Shown here one piece after another: positions 6,822 through 9,553 of a DNA stretch of 9,553 nucleotides. The position numbers and the translations under genes are program-made. The stretch is taken from assembly GCA_028709405.1 (NCBI GenBank), contig JAQVXB010000017.1:1-9553 (forward strand), given 5' to 3'. The stretch's first letter is position 1; each line of letters begins with the position of its first letter. The DNA is from Candidatus Shapirobacteria bacterium (GTDB taxonomy: Bacteria; Patescibacteriota; Microgenomatia; UBA12405). Under the pieces are notes generated by a model. The model had not been told where the DNA came from. It did not search any database and worked only from the letters and a program-made list of their open reading frames with translations.

Positions 6822-7933
6822 TCTTTTAATCCTGATACCAATTTAACCTGTTTTAAGATTTCTCTATTTTGAATCAATTCTCCACAACCCTTAATAACCA
6901 TCATTCCCGCATCTTCCATAACCTTAGTAAATATTTTTGTTTCCGTTTCGATAAGAGAAGCTAAACCATTTATTTTGCCCCCATTACCAACTAAAACAAT
7001 ACCTCTTTTCAATATATCTTCCATTAATTCCGGAGGTGTCTCATCCAAAACTGTCGATACTAATTTAACTATTTTTGTCAATTCCATTGCCATTGCCTCT
7101 CTAATTTCAACTTCACTCACTTTAACTGTTTTAGGTAAACCAGTTTCCAAATCTCGCCCTCTCACTAAAGTTATCTTACTCTCTTCATTTTTTTTAGAAA
7201 AACTACCAATTTCCATTTTTATTCTTTCCGCACTATTAGGCCCAATCAATATTCCATATTTCATTTTTACGTAATTAATAATACTGTTATCTAAATCATT
7301 TCCAGCCGTTTTAATCCCTCTCCCCACCACCACTCCTCCCATTGAAATTACACTAACTTCTGTCTTTCCACCACCAACATCAACAATAACCAATCCAGAA
7401 GAATTATTCATCGGCAAACCAATTCCTATCGCCGCCAAAACTACCTCTTCTAAAAGAATAACTTCTTTTGCTCCTGCATTTAAAAAAACCGATTTAACTG
7501 CCCTCTTTTGTACTTGGTTAATCGAACCAGGCACTCCTACAATTACCTTTGGTTTAAATATTTTTGGATATTTTGACGGAATTTCATAAACCAATTTCAA
7601 ATAATAAGAAATTAAACTCTCCAATGCTTCTAAATCAGAAATTACCCCATTTTTAATCGGACTTACTACCTCAATCTGTCTTGGTTCCCGATTTAACATT
7701 TCCTTAGCCTTAAGACCAAAAGCAATCGGTCCACTTTTTTTTGACTTAGGAGCCGACAAACCAGTCCATCTTTTTCTTTTCTGACGAGCCAACATCGTTG
7801 GCTCATCAATAATTACTCCTCTATCTTTCAAATAGATCAAAGTATTACTGCTTCCCAAATCAACTCCTATCTCCCAACTAAAAAGAGAGAAAAAAGTTTT
7901 AATTTTATTTTTTAATAATCCAAACTTAGTCAC
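6818..7933 (-). CDS. mreB: MreB-family actin-like cell-shape protein
   Basis: Actin-like ATPase that polymerises on the inner membrane face and guides wall synthesis. Numbered from the GTG at 7933 (371 aa): phosphate-1 loop D25LGSSNT, the VGVPGSINQVQKRAV segment (133-147), LLEEVVLAAIGIGLP (160-174), phosphate-2 loop D185VGGGKTE, and adenosine loop G316NGGK. The last departs from the usual GGGA. A Lys-rich insert of about 15 residues (QKRKRW to KSKKSG) follows the first beta strands. The frame extends upstream to a TTG at 8005, but I reject that start. It would overlap the divergent gene by 27 nt, and a TGTTATAAT box lies inside the extension, ending 6 nt before the GTG. From the GTG the N-terminus KFGLLKNKIKTFFSLF is an amphipathic helix, as expected for MreB membrane binding. 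It overlaps pbp2 by 4 nt. mreC, mreD and rodA are not adjacent. Confidence 0.9.
   Translation of the reverse strand: MTKFGLLKNKIKTFFSLFSWEIGVDLGSSNTLIYLKDRGVIIDEPTMLARQKRKRWTGLSAPKSKKSGPIAFGLKAKEMLNREPRQIEVVSPIKNGVISDLEALESLISYYLKLVYEIPSKYPKIFKPKVIVGVPGSINQVQKRAVKSVFLNAGAKEVILLEEVVLAAIGIGLPMNNSSGLVIVDVGGGKTEVSVISMGGVVVGRGIKTAGNDLDNSIINYVKMKYGILIGPNSAERIKMEIGSFSKKNEESKITLVRGRDLETGLPKTVKVSEVEIREAMAMELTKIVKLVSTVLDETPPELMEDILKRGIVLVGNGGKINGLASLIETETKIFTKVMEDAGMMVIKGCGELIQNREILKQVKLVSGLKE
6830..6833 (-). promoter_or_regulatory. Shine-Dalgarno of pbp2 inside the mreB 3' end
   Basis: AGGA on the minus strand, 8 nt before the pbp2 ATG. It lies within the last codons of mreB, consistent with translational coupling through the ATGA overlap. 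Confidence 0.55.
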
Positions 7934-7939
7934 TTTAAA

Positions 7940-7948
7940 ATTATAACA
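7940..7948 (-). promoter_or_regulatory. Extended -10 promoter of mreB-pbp2, leaderless GTG start
   Basis: The minus strand reads TGTTATAAT, a perfect -10 with TGn extension that ends 6 nt before the GTG at 7933. The predicted start site coincides with the G of the GTG. The best -35-like word upstream (TTGTAA, 19-nt spacing) is poor. No Shine-Dalgarno precedes the GTG. Confidence 0.6.
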
Positions 7949-7965
7949 AGTTCGATCTATTAAGT

Positions 7966-7971
7966 TACAAT
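7966..7971 (+). promoter_or_regulatory. -10 box of the wzy-like gene
   Basis: TACAAT (5 of 6 consensus) ends 7 nt before the ATG at 7979, so transcription should start at 7978-7979. No clear -35 exists; the region where it should lie (about 7942-7948) overlaps the mreB -10. No Shine-Dalgarno is present. Confidence 0.45.
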
Positions 7972-7978
7972 ATAGTCT

Positions 7979-9553
7979 ATGAAGCTTGTCTCTAAAATAG
8001 TCCAATCCCTTTTTATTGCCCTATTTTTGTTTACCCCCATTTTTTTTACTCAATCAAATTCTGAACTTTTCGAACTACCCAAAATGTACTTAGTTTATCT
8101 TCTAACTATTTTAATAACTACTTTTCACTTGATTAATTATTTTTATAAACAAGTTCCTTTATATAAAAAAACATTTTTAAATATTCCCCTCCTTATTTTT
8201 CTCTTATCTCAAGTTATTTCCACTTTCTATTCAATTGATCCCCACACTTCTTTTTTTGGTTATCCTTCAAGACTAAATGGTGGACTCTTATCTCTAATCT
8301 CTTACTCCCTTCTATATTGGATATTATCCGTTTATCTAGATCAAGATTTTAAAAAAAGAGTCATTAATACCTTTTTACTTTCTGGATTTTTAGTTTCTGT
8401 CTATGGCATAGCTCAACATTTTGGTATCGACAAAAATTGGTGGGTTCAAGATGTCCAATCCCGAATTTTTTCCACCCTTGGCCAACCCAATTGGCTTGCT
8501 GCCTATCTTTGCATACTTTTACCTTTCTCTTTATATAAAATTTTAAATTCAAAAACAAAATCAATAAATTTTATAGTTGGAAATTTATCTTTAGTTATTT
8601 TTTTTATAACCTTATTATTTACCAAATCCAAGTCTGGCATTATTGCCTGTTTAATTTCTTTGGCTATCTATTTTATTTTCAATTTCATTAAAACTAAAAA
8701 AATAAACAAATTATTAATTCTTAATTATTCATTATTAATTATTTTTACTCTCCTTGTTAATAATCCAATTAAAGATCAACTTTTTCCTTTAAAATCGGAT
8801 ATTGGAAATTCGTCATTGGAAATTAATAATAAAATTAATATCACTTCTAGTGGTGATATTCGTAAAATTGTCTGGCGCGGAGCCATTGACCTTTGGAAGA
8901 GATTTCCCATTTTTGGTACTGGAGTTGAAACCTTTGCTTATTCCTATTATTGGACCCGCCCCACCGAACACAATTTAACTTCCGAATGGGATTATCTCTA
9001 CAACAAAGCCCATAACGAATATATTAATTATCTAGCCACCACCGGAATCATCGGTTTTATCTCTTACTCTTTTCTAATTATCTCTGTTCTATTTTTAATA
9101 ATTAAAAATTTAATTAAAAACCAAAAATTAGAAATTGGAAATTTATCATTAGCCATTTTATCCTCATATCTCTCCATTTTAATTACCAATTTTGCTGGCT
9201 TTTCAGTTGTAATTACTTCTCTTTTCTTCTTTCTCTTACCCGCCTTTTTAAACCAAGACAAAGAATTCTTACCATCAAAAAAAATTAGAAATTGGAAATT
9301 AGAAATTTTATTTATTATTCCTTTAATAATAATTAGTTTTTTACTAATTAAAAAAACCATTCTTTTTTATTTGGCTGATATCACCTACAGTCAAGCCGAA
9401 AATTATGACTCCAGAAATGATTATTTTACCGCCCTTTCCTATATTCAAACTAGCCATAAATTTAACCCCAAAGAACCGCTTTACACTGATAAATTAGCTA
9501 CTATTTATTCAAAAATCGCCCTTAATAGCCAAGATCAACAAGATATCGACCAA
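7979..9553 (+). CDS. O-antigen ligase/Wzy-family polytopic membrane protein, 3' end outside the window
   Basis: A frame of 525 codons from the ATG at 7979 stays open to the right edge. It is a hydrophobic, multi-helix protein of the Wzy_C/O-antigen ligase superfamily (WaaL, Wzy), which joins or polymerises undecaprenyl-linked glycans outside the membrane. Matching landmarks are RIFSTLGQPNWLAAYL (162-177), TKSKSGIIACLISL (215-228), then VWRGAIDLWKRFPIFGTG (298-315) opening the large external loop, and KAHNEYINYLATTGIIGF (343-360). H345 corresponds to the His conserved in this loop. After the last helix (about 444-465), ADITYSQAENYDSRNDYF and following residues look like the start of a TPR region, common in this subfamily. 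It probably acts on a surface polysaccharide or glycoprotein glycan; polymerase versus ligase cannot be decided. ATTGGAAATT-type DNA repeats lie inside the gene at helix edges (residues 200-206, 275-282, 383-392, 436-443). It is divergent from mreB, 45 nt away. Confidence 0.85.
   Translation, partial: MKLVSKIVQSLFIALFLFTPIFFTQSNSELFELPKMYLVYLLTILITTFHLINYFYKQVPLYKKTFLNIPLLIFLLSQVISTFYSIDPHTSFFGYPSRLNGGLLSLISYSLLYWILSVYLDQDFKKRVINTFLLSGFLVSVYGIAQHFGIDKNWWVQDVQSRIFSTLGQPNWLAAYLCILLPFSLYKILNSKTKSINFIVGNLSLVIFFITLLFTKSKSGIIACLISLAIYFIFNFIKTKKINKLLILNYSLLIIFTLLVNNPIKDQLFPLKSDIGNSSLEINNKINITSSGDIRKIVWRGAIDLWKRFPIFGTGVETFAYSYYWTRPTEHNLTSEWDYLYNKAHNEYINYLATTGIIGFISYSFLIISVLFLIIKNLIKNQKLEIGNLSLAILSSYLSILITNFAGFSVVITSLFFFLLPAFLNQDKEFLPSKKIRNWKLEILFIIPLIIISFLLIKKTILFYLADITYSQAENYDSRNDYFTALSYIQTSHKFNPKEPLYTDKLATIYSKIALNSQDQQDIDQ
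8576..8594 (+). repeat. Intragenic repeat, copy 1 (19 bp)
   Basis: GTTGGAAATTTATCTTTAG is identical to copy 3 (9134-9152) at 17 of 19 positions. It encodes VGNLSL at residues 200-205, just before a predicted membrane helix. Confidence 0.5.
8801..8824 (+). repeat. Intragenic repeat, copy 2 (tandem core)
   Basis: ATTGGAAATT occurs twice here, at 8801-8810 and 8815-8824. Positions 8801-8819 match copy 3 at 16 of 19 positions. The two cores are read in different frames (IGN, then LEI), in the soluble loop before the conserved VWRGAIDLW segment. Confidence 0.6.
9127..9152 (+). repeat. Intragenic repeat, copy 3
   Basis: The 17-mer ATTAGAAATTGGAAATT (9127-9143) runs on into TATCATTAG. It encodes LEIGNLSL at residues 384-391, between two predicted helices. 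Confidence 0.6.
9284..9308 (+). repeat. Intragenic repeat, copy 4
   Basis: It begins with the same 17-mer as copy 3 (9284-9300, exact) and continues AGAAATTT. It is read in another frame, giving IRNWKLEI, so the conservation is at DNA level and not protein level. Confidence 0.6.

Noticed and set aside
7934..8005. N-terminal extension of mreB from a TTG at 8005
   Set aside because: It would overlap the divergent gene, the only Shine-Dalgarno-like word abuts the TTG without spacing, and the -10 box lies inside it. The extension has no MreB likeness.
8364..8564. Minus-strand frame of 66 codons
   Set aside because: It is antisense within the wzy-like gene, whose plus-strand frame carries the conserved family motifs over the same bases.
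9064..9360. Minus-strand frame of 98 codons with FQFLIF and FPISNF words
   Set aside because: These words are reverse readings of the ATTGGAAATT repeats inside the wzy-like gene; there is no start signal or family likeness.

Overview
AT-rich, compact bacterial DNA that reads best as a Candidate Phyla Radiation (Patescibacteria) genome, most likely Microgenomates-like. This placement is inference. It rests on the low GC, the near absence of spacers, a CPR-style soluble TraG/VirB4-like ATPase, a short topoisomerase I, and ATTGGAAATT-type repeats. UGA acts as a stop (end of mreB), so the UGA=Gly code of Gracilibacteria/SR1 is not used. No RNA gene, CRISPR array, transposase or integrase was seen, and no gene-free stretch exceeds 300 bases.

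Layout. Positions 1-234 (-) hold the start of a Lys-rich protein that leaves the window. 348-539 (-) is an unknown 63-aa protein under a perfect sigma-70 promoter. 638-2803 (+) is a 721-aa FtsK/HerA/TraG-superfamily ATPase divergent from it. It meets topA (2804-4789, -) tail to tail with adjacent stop codons. Next come an unknown 92-aa protein (4836-5114, -), a PBP2/FtsI-class transpeptidase (5172-6821, -) and an MreB-family actin (6818-7933, -). The last two overlap by 4 nt and form a cell-shape operon. Divergent from mreB is an O-antigen-ligase/Wzy-family membrane protein (7979 to the window end, +), open at its 3' end; it is a full 525-codon open frame without a stop.

Theme. Cell-envelope construction fills the right half: wall synthesis (PBP2), its cytoskeletal guide (MreB) and a surface-polysaccharide polymerase/ligase. 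DNA handling (topA and the translocase-type ATPase) fills the left.

Two signals are not explained by the gene list. First, genes at the head of transcription units have a -10 box 6-8 nt before the start codon and no Shine-Dalgarno. Those inside units (pbp2) or behind a leader (the first partial gene) have an AGGA/AAGGA site. This suggests leaderless mRNAs and corrects two gene starts (mreB, topA). Second, an ATTGGAAATT-type repeat family lies inside the wzy-like gene, with the same DNA words read in different frames.
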